Assembly: GCF_029958925.1 (NCBI RefSeq)
Contig: NZ_CP124616.1
Coordinates: 248,001-312,000 of the forward strand
Direction of reading: 5' to 3'
Origin: Tropicibacter oceani
GTDB taxonomy: Bacteria; Pseudomonadota; Alphaproteobacteria; Rhodobacterales; Rhodobacteraceae
DNA length: 64,000 bases
The notes below the pieces were generated by a model. It was not told where the DNA came from. It worked only from the letters and a program-made list of their open reading frames with translations, and did no database searches. This document shows positions 8,470 to 17,290 of the stretch, piece after piece (position 1 is the stretch's first letter; each line of letters opens with the position of its first letter). A program made the translations under genes and the position numbers.

Positions 8470-9711
8470 ATGCAGACGCGCGCGCCCCTGTTCACCCCGG
8501 TCCTGATCGTCGGGTGCCTGATCATCCTGGTGTCCTTTGCGATCCGCGCCAGTTTCGGCGTGTTCCAGATTCCGATCGCCGAGGAATTCGGCTGGCTGCG
8601 CAGCGAATTCAGCCTGGCCATCGCGATCCAGAACCTGGCCTGGGGGATCGGGCAGCCGCTGTTTGGGGCCATGGCGGAAAAGGTGGGCGACCGCAAAGCC
8701 ATCATCCTGGGCGCCTTGGTCTATGCCGCGGGCCTGGTCCTGTCGAGCCGCGCCATCACCCCCGAAGCCATGCAGCTGTCCGAAACCCTTGTCGGCTTTG
8801 GCATCGCGGGCACCGGGTTCGGGGTGATCCTGGCGGTCGTGGGCCGCGCCTCCAGCGCCGAAAACCGGTCGATGAGCCTTGCCATCACCACGGCCGCGGG
8901 CAGCGGCGGGCAGGTCGTCGGCGCTCCGCTGGCAGAATATCTGCTGACCATGATGCCCTGGCAATCGGTATTCCTGGTCTTTGCAGCGCTGATCCTTGGC
9001 GCCCTGCTGATGTTGCCGCTGATGCGCGCGCCCGCCGCATCAAAGATCGAACTGCAGGAAAGCATGGGGCAGATCCTGGGCCGGGCGGCGCGGGACCCGT
9101 CCTTTGGGCTGATCTTTCTTGGTTTTTTCAGCTGCGGCTATCAGCTGGCCTTCATCACCGCGCATTTCCCCGCCTTTGTCACCGAAATGTGCGGCCCGAT
9201 CGCCGCTGGCGGCATTCTGCACGGGCTGGGGATCACCACGACCTCGGCGCTGGGGGCGGTGTCGATTTCCCTGATCGGGCTGTTCAACATCGCCGGCACC
9301 TTGACGGCCGGGTGGCTGGGCAACCGCTTTTCCAAGAAATTCCTGCTGGCGGGGATCTATGCGGCGCGCACCATTGCCGCCGCCCTGTTCATCGCCCTGC
9401 CGATGACCCCGACCTCGGTTCTGGTGTTTTCGGCGGTGATGGGTGCCCTGTGGCTGGCGACCGTGCCGCTGACCAGCGGGCTGATCGCGCATCTTTACGG
9501 TTTGCGCTACATGGGCACGCTGTATGGCATCGTCTTTTTCAGCCACCAGCTGGGCGGTTTCCTGGGGGTCTGGCTGGGCGGACGGCTGTACGACGTCTAT
9601 GGCGACTACACGCTGGTGTGGTGGATCGGCGTCGGGGTCGGCGCCTTGAGCGCGCTGGTGCATCTGCCGGTGCGGGAAAACGCACCCCGCATGCCGCTGC
9701 CCGCGCAATAG
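8470..9711 (+). CDS. MFS transporter
   Basis: A 413-residue protein with twelve predicted membrane helices. The cytoplasmic loop after helix 2 reads GAMAEKVGDRKAI, the usual MFS signature, and a similar GWLGNRFSKK loop occurs in the second half. The overall pattern (IRASFGVFQIPIAEEFGW near the start) resembles the monocarboxylate/oxalate-formate antiporter group. The substrate cannot be assigned. GAAGGAG is an adequate ribosome binding site eight bases before ATG 8470. The gene converges with the alpha/beta hydrolase gene, three bases apart. Confidence 0.85.
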   Translation: MQTRAPLFTPVLIVGCLIILVSFAIRASFGVFQIPIAEEFGWLRSEFSLAIAIQNLAWGIGQPLFGAMAEKVGDRKAIILGALVYAAGLVLSSRAITPEAMQLSETLVGFGIAGTGFGVILAVVGRASSAENRSMSLAITTAAGSGGQVVGAPLAEYLLTMMPWQSVFLVFAALILGALLMLPLMRAPAASKIELQESMGQILGRAARDPSFGLIFLGFFSCGYQLAFITAHFPAFVTEMCGPIAAGGILHGLGITTTSALGAVSISLIGLFNIAGTLTAGWLGNRFSKKFLLAGIYAARTIAAALFIALPMTPTSVLVFSAVMGALWLATVPLTSGLIAHLYGLRYMGTLYGIVFFSHQLGGFLGVWLGGRLYDVYGDYTLVWWIGVGVGALSALVHLPVRENAPRMPLPAQ

Positions 9712-9714
9712 CGG

Positions 9715-10653
9715 TCAGACCACCGGTCCGACCCAGGTGTCCCGGATCGCCTGGATCACGTGATCCTTGTGGGTATAGGGCAACCCGTGGCCAGCGCCTT
9801 TGATCACCTCGTTGCGGGCGTCGCGGTTCCATTGCGTCAGCTGCGCCATGGCGCGGATCGGGATCACCGTATCATCGCGGCCCCAGATCGCCGTGACCGG
9901 CAGGGCCTGCCGCGCGATATGGCGGTGTTCATCGGGTTGAGTGGCCCGCAATATCCCGCGCAGCGAGGCCAGAACCGAGCGGGAATAACCGCGATAGGTC
10001 AGCTCGGCCTCCAGCAGCGGTTGCAGGACTGCGGCCTCGGGGTGGCGGGCCGCGTCTGCGCGGATCCCGTCCAGCAGGCTGCGCGGAAACCCCAGGTGAA
10101 AGGCCCAGTCCCCGATCACCGGCCAATCCACGGCCCAGGCGGCCAGCCTGCCAAGATCGTGGCCCATGCCCGCCGGCGCCAGCAGGATCAGGCGGCGCAA
10201 CCGGTGGCCATGCTCGGCCGCGAAACTGGTGGCGATGGCTCCGCCCATGGAATAGCCGATCAGGGTGATGTCCTGCCGAACGCCTTCGTGGCGCAGCAGG
10301 TCATCCAGCTGCTGCGTGAAGAACGCCGCGCCCTGCGGGCCGCGCGGCCGGTCCGAAAACCCGCGCCCGAACAGATCATAGACCAGCACGCGAAAGCCCA
10401 TGGCGCCAAGATCCTCAGCCAGGGTGCGCCAGACAAAGGACGGGGTCGTCAGCCCATGCACGCAGACCGCAACCGGGCCCTCTGCTGCGCCAAGCCATTG
10501 GTAGTGGGTGATCCCCTGCGACAGCTGTGCGAATTGCCCCGGCGCGGCCTCGCGGGCGCGGGCGTTCATCGGTTTGCGAAGACCTTCGCGAAGCATGGGC
10601 ACCGACAGCGCGCCCAAACCGGCAAGCGTCGCGATGACCGAGGCGTTGCTCAT
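9715..10653 (-). CDS. alpha/beta fold hydrolase
   Basis: A 312-residue hydrolase. The nucleophile elbow is GYSMGG, after the oxyanion-loop motif CVHGLTTPS, with a late acid in WGRDDTVIP and a catalytic His in GAGHGLPY. The start at 10653 overlaps the upstream HAD gene stop by four bases (ATGA on the minus strand). A longer frame to 10695 lies inside that gene. It is the last gene of a tightly packed run fghA-yaiI-HAD-hydrolase. The substrate is unknown. The N-terminus has a hydrophobic stretch that could be an anchor. Confidence 0.85.
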   Translation of the reverse strand: MSNASVIATLAGLGALSVPMLREGLRKPMNARAREAAPGQFAQLSQGITHYQWLGAAEGPVAVCVHGLTTPSFVWRTLAEDLGAMGFRVLVYDLFGRGFSDRPRGPQGAAFFTQQLDDLLRHEGVRQDITLIGYSMGGAIATSFAAEHGHRLRRLILLAPAGMGHDLGRLAAWAVDWPVIGDWAFHLGFPRSLLDGIRADAARHPEAAVLQPLLEAELTYRGYSRSVLASLRGILRATQPDEHRHIARQALPVTAIWGRDDTVIPIRAMAQLTQWNRDARNEVIKGAGHGLPYTHKDHVIQAIRDTWVGPVV

Positions 10654-11270
10654 GCGGCCTCGGCTTGGGTCAGCAATCCGTGGGCGACAAGGCAATCGGC
10701 CCAGCCCTGCGGGCCATCAAAGACATGCCCCTGCCAACCGCGCGCCCGGGCGGCGGCGATGTTTTCGGCCCGGTCGTCGGTGAACAAAAGCGCCCCGGGG
10801 GCGATGCCGCTGTCCTCTTCGACCATCTGGTAGATGCGCGGCGAAGGCTTGATCACACCCATCTGCCCCGAAACATAAGGGCGGTCGAATTCGTTCAGGA
10901 AGTCATAGACCGGCGTGGCGATCTGCCAGGTGCCGATGCCAAAGTTGGTCAGCGCAAAGACCGGTATGCCCTTGGCCCGCAAGGCCCGCAGCAGGCGCAC
11001 GGAATGCGGGATCGCCGGTTTGGCAAGGTCCAGCCAGTGGTCGTGCCACATGCGGATTTCATCGCGCCACTGCGGGTATTTTTCGGCCCAGTCGTAAATC
11101 GTCTGGCGAAAGTCATGCCCGGTGTCCACGAGGTCGTTCATGCCGTGCAGATCGACCTCGTTGAACATCCGGGTGCGGCGGTCCTTGCCGATCACCGCGT
11201 CGTAATAGCGTTCGGGCTGCCATTCGATCAGCACGTTGCCGATGTCGAAAACCACCGCCTTGATCGTCAT
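10650..11270 (-). CDS. HAD superfamily hydrolase, subfamily IA
   Basis: A 206-residue protein. Motif I is [11 protein letters not shown] with nucleophile Asp9. Motif II is ALTNFG near residue 109. Motif III is a Lys in [10 protein letters not shown], and motif IV is [10 protein letters not shown]. The layout and length match YihX-like sugar-phosphate or nucleotide phosphatases and haloacid dehalogenase-like proteins. The substrate is not predictable. It overlaps both neighbours by four bases, so translation of the run is coupled. Confidence 0.88.
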   Translation of the reverse strand: MTIKAVVFDIGNVLIEWQPERYYDAVIGKDRRTRMFNEVDLHGMNDLVDTGHDFRQTIYDWAEKYPQWRDEIRMWHDHWLDLAKPAIPHSVRLLRALRAKGIPVFALTNFGIGTWQIATPVYDFLNEFDRPYVSGQMGVIKPSPRIYQMVEEDSGIAPGALLFTDDRAENIAAARARGWQGHVFDGPQGWADCLVAHGLLTQAEAA

Positions 11271-11725
11271 GTCGCGGCCCCTTTTGCCTTGCGCAGGCAG
11301 CGTTCGAGCGCATCCAGAAACCGGCTGCGATCGGCCTTGGTGAACCCCTTTCCGCCGCCCTGCCGGAACGGATCGGCAGACCGCAGGTCAACCATCAGAT
11401 CGCGCATCGCCAGTTGCTGGCCAATGTTGCGTTCGTCCAGGATTGACCCGTCGTGGCGCAGCACCTGCGCCCCCGAGGCCACGCATTTCGCCGCCAACGG
11501 CATGTCAGAGGTCACCACCACATCGCCGGTTTTCGCGCGGTCGGCGATCCACATGTCCGCCACGTCCGGTCCTTCGGGCACGATCACGGTTTCGACCAGC
11601 GGATTGGCCGGGGGCCGCAGCCCGCCGTTGCTGACCAGCTTCATGGAGATCTTGTGGCGGGTGGCCACACGCTCGGCCTCTTGTTTGACGGGGCAGGCGT
11701 CGGCGTCGATGAACAGGGTCGTCAC
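11267..11725 (-). CDS. YaiI/YqxD family protein (DUF188)
   Basis: A 152-residue protein with the family opening [13 protein letters not shown], the SNGGLRPP stretch and [14 protein letters not shown] in the middle. The fold is PIN-like and the function is unknown, with a nuclease role suspected for the family. It overlaps fghA upstream and the HAD gene downstream by four bases each. Standard name for the Escherichia coli relative is yaiI. Confidence 0.9.
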   Translation of the reverse strand: MTTLFIDADACPVKQEAERVATRHKISMKLVSNGGLRPPANPLVETVIVPEGPDVADMWIADRAKTGDVVVTSDMPLAAKCVASGAQVLRHDGSILDERNIGQQLAMRDLMVDLRSADPFRQGGGKGFTKADRSRFLDALERCLRKAKGAAT

Positions 11726-12552
11726 GCGTGCAGTGCCTCGGCATGAAAGGCGATGTGATCCTCGATGAAGGTCGAGATGAAGAAATAGCTGTGATCATAG
11801 CCCTTCTGGATGCGGAACGTCCCTTCCTGACGACGCGCCGCCATGGCCTGCGACAGGGCCTCGGGTTTCAGCAAGTCCAGGAAATTGTCGTCGCTGCCCT
11901 GGTCGATCAGCACCGGCCCGTCAAAGCCCCGGTCCCGCATCAGCAGGGTCGCATCATGGCGCGCCCAGGTGCTTTCGTCGGGGCCAAGGTAAGCGCCGAA
12001 CTGCTTGCGGCCCCAGTCGCTTTGCGTCGGATGCGCGATGGGCGCAAAGGCCGAAACGCTGGCGAACCGGTCCGGCAGGTTCATCGCCAGCGTCAGCGCG
12101 CCATGCCCGCCCATGGAATGGCCGGTGATCGCCTGACGGTCCAGGTCGATGGCGAATTCGTCGCCCAGCAGCGCGGGCAATTCATCGGCGATGTAATCCC
12201 ACATACGGAAATGCGGCGCCCAGGGGTCTTGCGTGGCGTTGACGTAGAAACCGGCGCCCTGCCCCAGATCATAGGCATCGTCATTGGCGACGCCCTCGCC
12301 GCGCGGCGAGGTGTCGGGAAACACCAGCGCCACACCGGCCTCGGCGGCCCAGCCCTGGGCGGCGGCCTTGGTCATGGCGTTTTCATGCGTGCAGGTCAGA
12401 CCGGACAGGAACCACAGCACCGGCACCTTGATGTGGCGCGCGTCCTCGGGCAGGAACAGGCCAAAGGTCATGTCGCACCCGGTCGCGCCAGAGGCATGGG
12501 AATACACCCCCTGCACACCGCCAAAGCACCTGTTTTCCGATTTGATGTCCAT
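11722..12552 (-). CDS. fghA: S-formylglutathione hydrolase
   Basis: A 276-residue esterase D-type enzyme that hydrolyses S-formylglutathione to formate and glutathione in glutathione-dependent formaldehyde detoxification. The nucleophile motif is [10 protein letters not shown] near residue 145. The N-terminal [16 protein letters not shown] pattern, [11 protein letters not shown] oxyanion region and [10 protein letters not shown] with the catalytic His are all typical. The frame is open to 12681, but ATG 12552 (MDIKSENRC) gives the family N-terminus. The usual partner, glutathione-dependent formaldehyde dehydrogenase, is not in this window. A tetR gene lies just upstream on the same strand. 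Confidence 0.93.
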   Translation of the reverse strand: MDIKSENRCFGGVQGVYSHASGATGCDMTFGLFLPEDARHIKVPVLWFLSGLTCTHENAMTKAAAQGWAAEAGVALVFPDTSPRGEGVANDDAYDLGQGAGFYVNATQDPWAPHFRMWDYIADELPALLGDEFAIDLDRQAITGHSMGGHGALTLAMNLPDRFASVSAFAPIAHPTQSDWGRKQFGAYLGPDESTWARHDATLLMRDRGFDGPVLIDQGSDDNFLDLLKPEALSQAMAARRQEGTFRIQKGYDHSYFFISTFIEDHIAFHAEALHA

Positions 12553-12592
12553 CTGCGTCCTTCCTGGCCTTGCGCCCCGAAAGGGGGCTTTG

Positions 12593-13207
12593 TCACGTTT
12601 CGTAACGTGCCATGAAGGTGTCGATTGCGCCATCCACAATCCGGTCGACATCGGCCTGATCGAACTGGACCTGGATGCCAAAGATCAGCTTGGGCCACAG
12701 GTCGGCCTTGCACAGCTCGGCGAATTGGTCGGCGGCAAGGTTCAGATCGTCGATCGACACTTCGCCCCGTGCCTGGGCCTGCGCCAGATAGGCGACCAGC
12801 GCGCGGTGCACGGTTTGCGGGCCACTTTGATAGAACTGGCGGCCCAGTTCGGGGAACCGGTCGGATTCCGCCACGCAGATCCGAAAGATGCGCTGCCCCA
12901 TGTCGGAATAGATGAAGGACAGGAACCGCCGCGCGGCCTCTTTCAGGACGGTGCGCGGCGGTTTGGAAAAGTCCATCGTGCCCAGGGCCTCTTCGGCCTG
13001 GCGGGTGCATTGGTCTGTCGCCACTTCCATGAACAACAGCCGTTTGTCCGGGAAATAGCTGTATAGCGTGGCCTTCGAGACCCCGGCCGCACGGGCGATG
13101 TCATCGACGCTGGCCCCTTCGAAACCGTCGCGCAAAAAGATGTCGCGCGCGCCTTCAAGGACCTGATCGTATTTCCGCCCTTTGCGGACCACGGCCTCAG
13201 TTGTCAT
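12593..13207 (-). CDS. TetR family transcriptional regulator
   Basis: A 204-residue regulator. The N-terminal helix-turn-helix (about 12-58) reads ILEGAR-like, then GFEGASVDDIARAAGVSKAT and LYSYFPDKRLLF. The C-terminal ligand domain is of the kind found in AcrR and related proteins. ATG 13207 is preferred over 13231 because it removes an unusual leader. It is 40 bases upstream of fghA and probably co-transcribed with it. A 16-base repeat at 13231-13246, 24 bases before the start, resembles three more sites at 13448-13517, so autoregulation is likely. Confidence 0.9.
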   Translation of the reverse strand: MTTEAVVRKGRKYDQVLEGARDIFLRDGFEGASVDDIARAAGVSKATLYSYFPDKRLLFMEVATDQCTRQAEEALGTMDFSKPPRTVLKEAARRFLSFIYSDMGQRIFRICVAESDRFPELGRQFYQSGPQTVHRALVAYLAQAQARGEVSIDDLNLAADQFAELCKADLWPKLIFGIQVQFDQADVDRIVDGAIDTFMARYET

Positions 13208-13230
13208 TGTGGTTTTCCATGCCGGCATCA

Positions 13231-13246
13231 TAAACCAGACGGTTCA
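13231..13246. promoter_or_regulatory. candidate TetR operator, site A
   Basis: TAAACCAGACGGTTCA shares the pattern TRAAC-N6-GGTTCA with three further sites at 13448-13463, 13470-13485 and 13502-13517. It lies 24 bases upstream of the tetR start, a normal place for autorepression. Confidence 0.5.
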
Positions 13247-13266
13247 GTTCCGGCAAGCGCGGCCCG

Positions 13267-13431
13267 TCATTTGCAGGGCGATACGCCCCCTTGGGTCGGC
13301 AGGCAACCCTGCGTGGACACATCCGGCTGCGCGGGCGGAAAGGTCAGGTCCGGCAGGGTCATGGTCGGAACGCCTGCGATCGCGGCAGAGGCGCCGATGG
13401 AAAGGGCAAGGGCCAAGGCGAGGGATTTCAT
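13267..13431 (-). CDS. small exported protein of 54 residues, unknown function
   Basis: The frame begins MKSLALALALSIGASAAIAG, a clear signal peptide with cleavage after residue 19 or 20. The mature part of about 34 residues is Pro- and Thr-rich with two cysteines (C43 and C53), which could form a disulfide. GGAG lies nine bases before the ATG. It sits upstream of tetR and fghA on the same strand, and its promoter region contains three TetR-like repeats. I do not recognise the family. Codon use matches the neighbours, which supports it being real. Confidence 0.7.
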   Translation of the reverse strand: MKSLALALALSIGASAAIAGVPTMTLPDLTFPPAQPDVSTQGCLPTQGGVSPCK

Positions 13432-13447
13432 TTCTTTTCACTCCAAC

Positions 13448-13517
13448 TGAACTAATCTGTTCACCTAACTAAACCAATCGGTACAGAATTCAAGATGATT
13501 CTAAACTGATCGGTTCA
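13448..13517. promoter_or_regulatory. cluster of three candidate TetR operators (sites B, C, D)
   Basis: TGAACTAATCTGTTCA (13448-13463), TAAACCAATCGGTACA (13470-13485) and TAAACTGATCGGTTCA (13502-13517) share one palindromic pattern. They lie between the divergent small exported protein gene and mbfA, so either or both may be controlled. The starts are 22 and 32 bases apart. Confidence 0.55.
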
Positions 13518-13553
13518 CATTTTGATGCTTGAACCTTTGGCGCGGCCCTTTAA

Positions 13554-13570
13554 ATTAGAACTATTCTAAT
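13554..13570. promoter_or_regulatory. Irr box (iron control element) upstream of mbfA
   Basis: ATTAGAA-CTA-TTCTAAT is a perfect 7-3-7 inverted repeat, 12 bases before the mbfA ATG. It matches the TTTAGAA-N3-TTCTAAA form of the Irr-binding iron control element, which represses mbfA in rhizobia under iron limitation. A degenerate second copy may lie at 13489-13505 (right half TTCTAAA intact). Confidence 0.75.
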
Positions 13571-13582
13571 CGAGGGACGATC

Positions 13583-14557
13583 ATGCGCTTTTTCACCCAA
13601 CGCCGTCACTTCAAGGACCTTTCCGAACAAGAGGTGCTGGCACTGGCGATCTCCTCAGAGGAGGACGACGCCCGGATCTATCGTTCCTACGCCCAGATGC
13701 TGCGCGCGGATTTCCCCGATACCGCCAAAGTGTTCGACGGCATGGCCGAAGAAGAGGACACCCACCGGCAGGCCCTGATCAGCATGCACCGCAAACGCTT
13801 TGGCGAGGTGATCCCGCTGATTCGACGCGAACACGTGGCCGGGTATTACGCCCGCCGCCCCGTCTGGCTGACGCAGAACCTGCCGTTGGAGCGCATCCGC
13901 GAAGAGGCCTCGGCCATGGAGCAGGATGCCGAACGCTTTTACCTCGAGGCGGCCAAGCGCAGTTCGGACGCTGCGACGCGCAAGCTGTTGGGTGATCTGG
14001 CGGCGGCCGAAGCCGGGCACCAGTATTCGGCGGAACGGCTGGAACGCGAACACCTGGACGACGACAGCCGCGAACGCGAAGGCGCCACGGCGCACCGCCA
14101 GTTCATCCTGACCTGGGTCCAGCCGGGACTGGCGGGGTTGATGGATGGCTCGGTCTCGACGCTGGCGCCGATCTTTGCGGTGGCCTTTGCGACGCAGGAC
14201 ACCTGGACGACCTTCCTTGTGGGCCTGGCGGCCTCGATCGGGGCGGGGATTTCCATGGGCTTCACCGAGGCGGCGTCGGACGACGGGCAGCTTTCGGGGC
14301 GCGGATCGCCAATCAAGCGCGGCATCGCGGCAGGCGTCATGACCGCGGTCGGCGGGTTGGGGCACGCCATGCCCTACCTGATCCCGCATTTCTGGACCGC
14401 GACGATCATCGCCATGGTCGTCGTCTTCGTGGAACTCTGGGCCATCGCCTGGATCCAGAACAAATACATGGAAACGCCCTTCCTGCGCGCCGCCTTCCAG
14501 GTGGTGGTCGGCGGGGCGCTGGTCTTTGCCGCCGGGGCGCTGATCGGATCGGGCTAG
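13583..14557 (+). CDS. mbfA: membrane-bound ferritin-like iron exporter MbfA
   Basis: A 324-residue fusion of an N-terminal ferritin/rubrerythrin-like domain (about 1-160) and a C-terminal VIT1/CCC1-type membrane domain (about 175-324). Iron ligands of the ferritin part are visible in [33 protein letters not shown] and [10 protein letters not shown]. The membrane part begins [20 protein letters not shown] and contains [14 protein letters not shown]. In Bradyrhizobium and Agrobacterium the protein exports iron and protects against iron and peroxide stress. The Irr box just upstream supports the same role here. Sites B to D of the TetR-like repeats also lie upstream. Confidence 0.92.
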   Translation: MRFFTQRRHFKDLSEQEVLALAISSEEDDARIYRSYAQMLRADFPDTAKVFDGMAEEEDTHRQALISMHRKRFGEVIPLIRREHVAGYYARRPVWLTQNLPLERIREEASAMEQDAERFYLEAAKRSSDAATRKLLGDLAAAEAGHQYSAERLEREHLDDDSREREGATAHRQFILTWVQPGLAGLMDGSVSTLAPIFAVAFATQDTWTTFLVGLAASIGAGISMGFTEAASDDGQLSGRGSPIKRGIAAGVMTAVGGLGHAMPYLIPHFWTATIIAMVVVFVELWAIAWIQNKYMETPFLRAAFQVVVGGALVFAAGALIGSG

Positions 14558-14607
14558 GCAGCGGGGAACTGCCTTGCGGTGCCCCCTGCGGGCGCAAAGC
14601 CGTCGCA

Positions 14608-14628
14608 GGGCGGGGTTGTACCCCGCCC
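14608..14628 (+). terminator. GC-rich hairpin after mbfA
   Basis: GGGCGGGG (14608-14615) pairs with CCCCGCCC (14621-14628) over a five-base loop. There is no T tract, so termination is uncertain. It lies between mbfA and ilvD. Confidence 0.4.
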
Positions 14629-14706
14629 GCACTGTCCAGAACGCTTGTACAGCGGCCGACCGTTCGGTATGCCAAATTCCAGATCCATTCCCCGGGAGGA
14701 GCCGTC

Positions 14707-16470
14707 ATGCTCAAGCGTCCATTCGACAAATCCAAACTGCCCAGCCGCCACGTGACCGAAGGCCCCGAGCGCGCGCCGCATCGGTCCTATTACTATGCCA
14801 TGGGCATGACCGAGGCCGAGATCCATCAGCCGCTGGTCGGCGTCGCCACCTGCTGGAACGAAGCCGCCCCCTGCAACATCGCGCTGAACCGCCAGGCACA
14901 GGCCGTGAAGATGGGTGTCAAGCAGGGCTTTGGCACCCCGCGTGAATTCACCACCATCACTGTCACCGATGGCATCGCCATGGGCCACGAAGGCATGCGC
15001 TCGTCGCTGGCTTCGCGCGAAGCCATCGCCGATACCGTCGAACTGACCATGCGCGGCCATTGCTATGACGCCATCGTCGGCCTTGCCGGTTGCGACAAAT
15101 CCCTGCCCGGCATGATGATGGCCATGGTGCGTCTGAACGTGCCGTCCGTATTCATCTATGGTGGCTCGATCCTGCCGGGCAAGGCGCCCCAGGTCGAAGA
15201 GATCCCCGCCGATTTCCGCAGCCGCGACCTGACCGTTCAGGACATGTTCGAGGCCGTCGGCCGCCACCAGAACCACGAGATGTCCGATGCCGCGCTGGAC
15301 ATGCTGGAACGCGTCGCCTGCCCGTCGGCGGGCGCCTGCGGTGGCCAGTTCACCGCCAACACCATGGCCTGCGTCTCCGAGGCGATCGGCCTTGCGCTGT
15401 TCAACTCGTCCGGCATGCCCGCGCCCTATGAATCGCGCGACCAGTACGGCGAAGCGTCGGGCCAGGCGGTCATGGACCTGCTGGAAAAGAACATCCGCGC
15501 CCGTGATATCGTGACCCGTCAGGCGCTGGAAAACGCCGCGCGCGTCGTGGCCTGCACCGGCGGTTCGACCAATGCCGGCCTGCACCTGCCCGCCATCGCA
15601 CACGAGGCCGGGATCGAATTCTACCTCGAGGACGTCTGCGACATCTTCAGGGACACCCCCTATTTCGTCGACCTCAAGCCCGGCGGCCAGTACGTTGCCA
15701 AGGATCTGTACGACGTTGGCGGCGTGCCCGTCGTCATGAAAGAGCTGCGCAAGGCCGGCCTGATCCACGAAGACTGCGTCACCGCCTCGGGCCGGACCAT
15801 CGGCGAGGAACTTGACCGCGTCACCCGCGAAGCCGACGGCAAGGTCATCTATCCGATCGACAACCCGATCACCAAGACCGGCGGCGTCGTCGGCCTGAAG
15901 GGCAACCTTGCCCCGCAGGGCGCCATCGTCAAGGTCGCGGGCATCCCGACCCAGCACCAGACCTTTACCGGCCCGGCCCGCGTGTTCGAATGCGAAGAAG
16001 ACGCCTTTGCCGCCGTCAAGGCGCGTGAATACAAGGAAGGCGAAGTCATCGTCATCCGCAACGAAGGCCCCGCTGGCGGCCCCGGCATGCGTGAAATGCT
16101 GGCGACCACCGCGGCGCTGTCCGGTCAGGGCATGGGCAAGAAGGTGGCGTTGATCACCGATGGCCGTTTCTCGGGGGCGACCCGGGGGTTCTGCGTCGGT
16201 CACGTCGGCCCCGAAGCGGCGCAGGGCGGTCCCATCGCGCTTTTGGAAAATGGCGACATGATCACCATCAACGCCATCACCGGCGAGCTGTCCGTCGACC
16301 TCAGTGACGAGGTTCTGGAAGAGCGCAAGGCCAACTGGAAAGGCCCGCGCGAAACCATCTATGCCTCGGGCGCGCTGTGGAAATATGCCCAGTTGGTCGG
16401 CGAAACCTACAAGGGCGCCGTGACCCATCCGGGCGCCTCTGCAGAAAAGCACATCTACGCGGATCTGTAA
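14707..16470 (+). CDS. ilvD: dihydroxy-acid dehydratase
   Basis: A 587-residue iron-sulfur enzyme that dehydrates 2,3-dihydroxy acids in valine, leucine and isoleucine synthesis. Cluster ligands appear in [13 protein letters not shown] near residue 50, [15 protein letters not shown] near 126 and the [18 protein letters not shown]-type stretch near 205. The C-terminal [21 protein letters not shown] is also diagnostic. GGGAGGAG precedes ATG 14707. A lipoprotein gene starts four bases after its stop, so the two may share a transcript. Confidence 0.97.
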   Translation: MLKRPFDKSKLPSRHVTEGPERAPHRSYYYAMGMTEAEIHQPLVGVATCWNEAAPCNIALNRQAQAVKMGVKQGFGTPREFTTITVTDGIAMGHEGMRSSLASREAIADTVELTMRGHCYDAIVGLAGCDKSLPGMMMAMVRLNVPSVFIYGGSILPGKAPQVEEIPADFRSRDLTVQDMFEAVGRHQNHEMSDAALDMLERVACPSAGACGGQFTANTMACVSEAIGLALFNSSGMPAPYESRDQYGEASGQAVMDLLEKNIRARDIVTRQALENAARVVACTGGSTNAGLHLPAIAHEAGIEFYLEDVCDIFRDTPYFVDLKPGGQYVAKDLYDVGGVPVVMKELRKAGLIHEDCVTASGRTIGEELDRVTREADGKVIYPIDNPITKTGGVVGLKGNLAPQGAIVKVAGIPTQHQTFTGPARVFECEEDAFAAVKAREYKEGEVIVIRNEGPAGGPGMREMLATTAALSGQGMGKKVALITDGRFSGATRGFCVGHVGPEAAQGGPIALLENGDMITINAITGELSVDLSDEVLEERKANWKGPRETIYASGALWKYAQLVGETYKGAVTHPGASAEKHIYADL

Positions 16471-16474
16471 TCCG

Positions 16475-17233
16475 ATGCGGGCACCGATCTTTCCAAGTCT
16501 TGTGTTTGCCGGGTTTGTGCTGGCCGCTTGTGGGAATACGGTGCCCGCCTCAAACCCCGATGCCGACAAGGGGCCCCGGGCCAAAGGCCCGCTTGCGGGG
16601 CTTTTGGCACAGCCCGGGGAAACCGATGCCTCCGGGCAGACGCGCCCCAGGATGCCCATGCCCCTGGCCAAGGCCCGCCTTGCCGGCGGCGATGTGGTGG
16701 TTGCCGGCCCCGAAGGCTATTGCCTGGACCCCAAGACAGTGCAGTCGCGCCCCGGGCGCGGCTTTGCCCTGATCGCCTCGTGCCGCATCCTGTCGGGCGG
16801 CGCGGTCGGCACCTGGGCCGAACCCATGCTGATCACCGTGACGGTCGGCCCCAAGGGCGCCAACGACGATCTGCCCAGCCCCGAAGCCCTGGCCCAGGCC
16901 ACCGGCGCGGCGCTGTTGGGCGGCGAATCCTCGGCCGGGTTCGTCACCGCCAACCTGGATCGCGGCGGCGACACCATCCTGGAGGGCGGCGATCAACGCC
17001 ATTGGCGCGGCGCTTTCGTGCAGAACGGGCACCTGGTCGGCCTTGCGCTTTATGCCCCCAAGGACAGCGCCTTTGCCGCGCAGCAGGGCGGTACGATGCT
17101 GGCCCGGGTCAAGGCGCAGATCGCCACGCTCAGCCTGCAGGCGGCTCCCGCCCGGACCACAAGGGGCACCGCAGCGCCGGGACCGAACAAAGGTCTGTTT
17201 GGGCGTTTATTCGATGGGAAGGATTTGCCATAA
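16475..17233 (+). CDS. predicted lipoprotein of unknown function
   Basis: A 252-residue protein with a lipoprotein signal (FPSLVFAGFVLAAC, Cys19). Asn at +3 after the cysteine and no Asp at +2 suggest transfer to the outer membrane. The mature part is Ala-, Gly- and Pro-rich with a single later pair of cysteines (C88 and C103 region, GYCLDPKTV and IASCRILSG). It starts four bases downstream of ilvD. I do not recognise a domain. Confidence 0.75.
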   Translation: MRAPIFPSLVFAGFVLAACGNTVPASNPDADKGPRAKGPLAGLLAQPGETDASGQTRPRMPMPLAKARLAGGDVVVAGPEGYCLDPKTVQSRPGRGFALIASCRILSGGAVGTWAEPMLITVTVGPKGANDDLPSPEALAQATGAALLGGESSAGFVTANLDRGGDTILEGGDQRHWRGAFVQNGHLVGLALYAPKDSAFAAQQGGTMLARVKAQIATLSLQAAPARTTRGTAAPGPNKGLFGRLFDGKDLP

Positions 17234-17290
17234 TACTCGAAAGGGGTCAGCAAGGCCCCAGGACGTATCTGGAAGAAAACGGGGCACCAC

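Noticed and set aside
14554-16671. A 705-residue minus-strand frame
   Set aside because: Antisense of ilvD. The plus strand encodes a clear enzyme.
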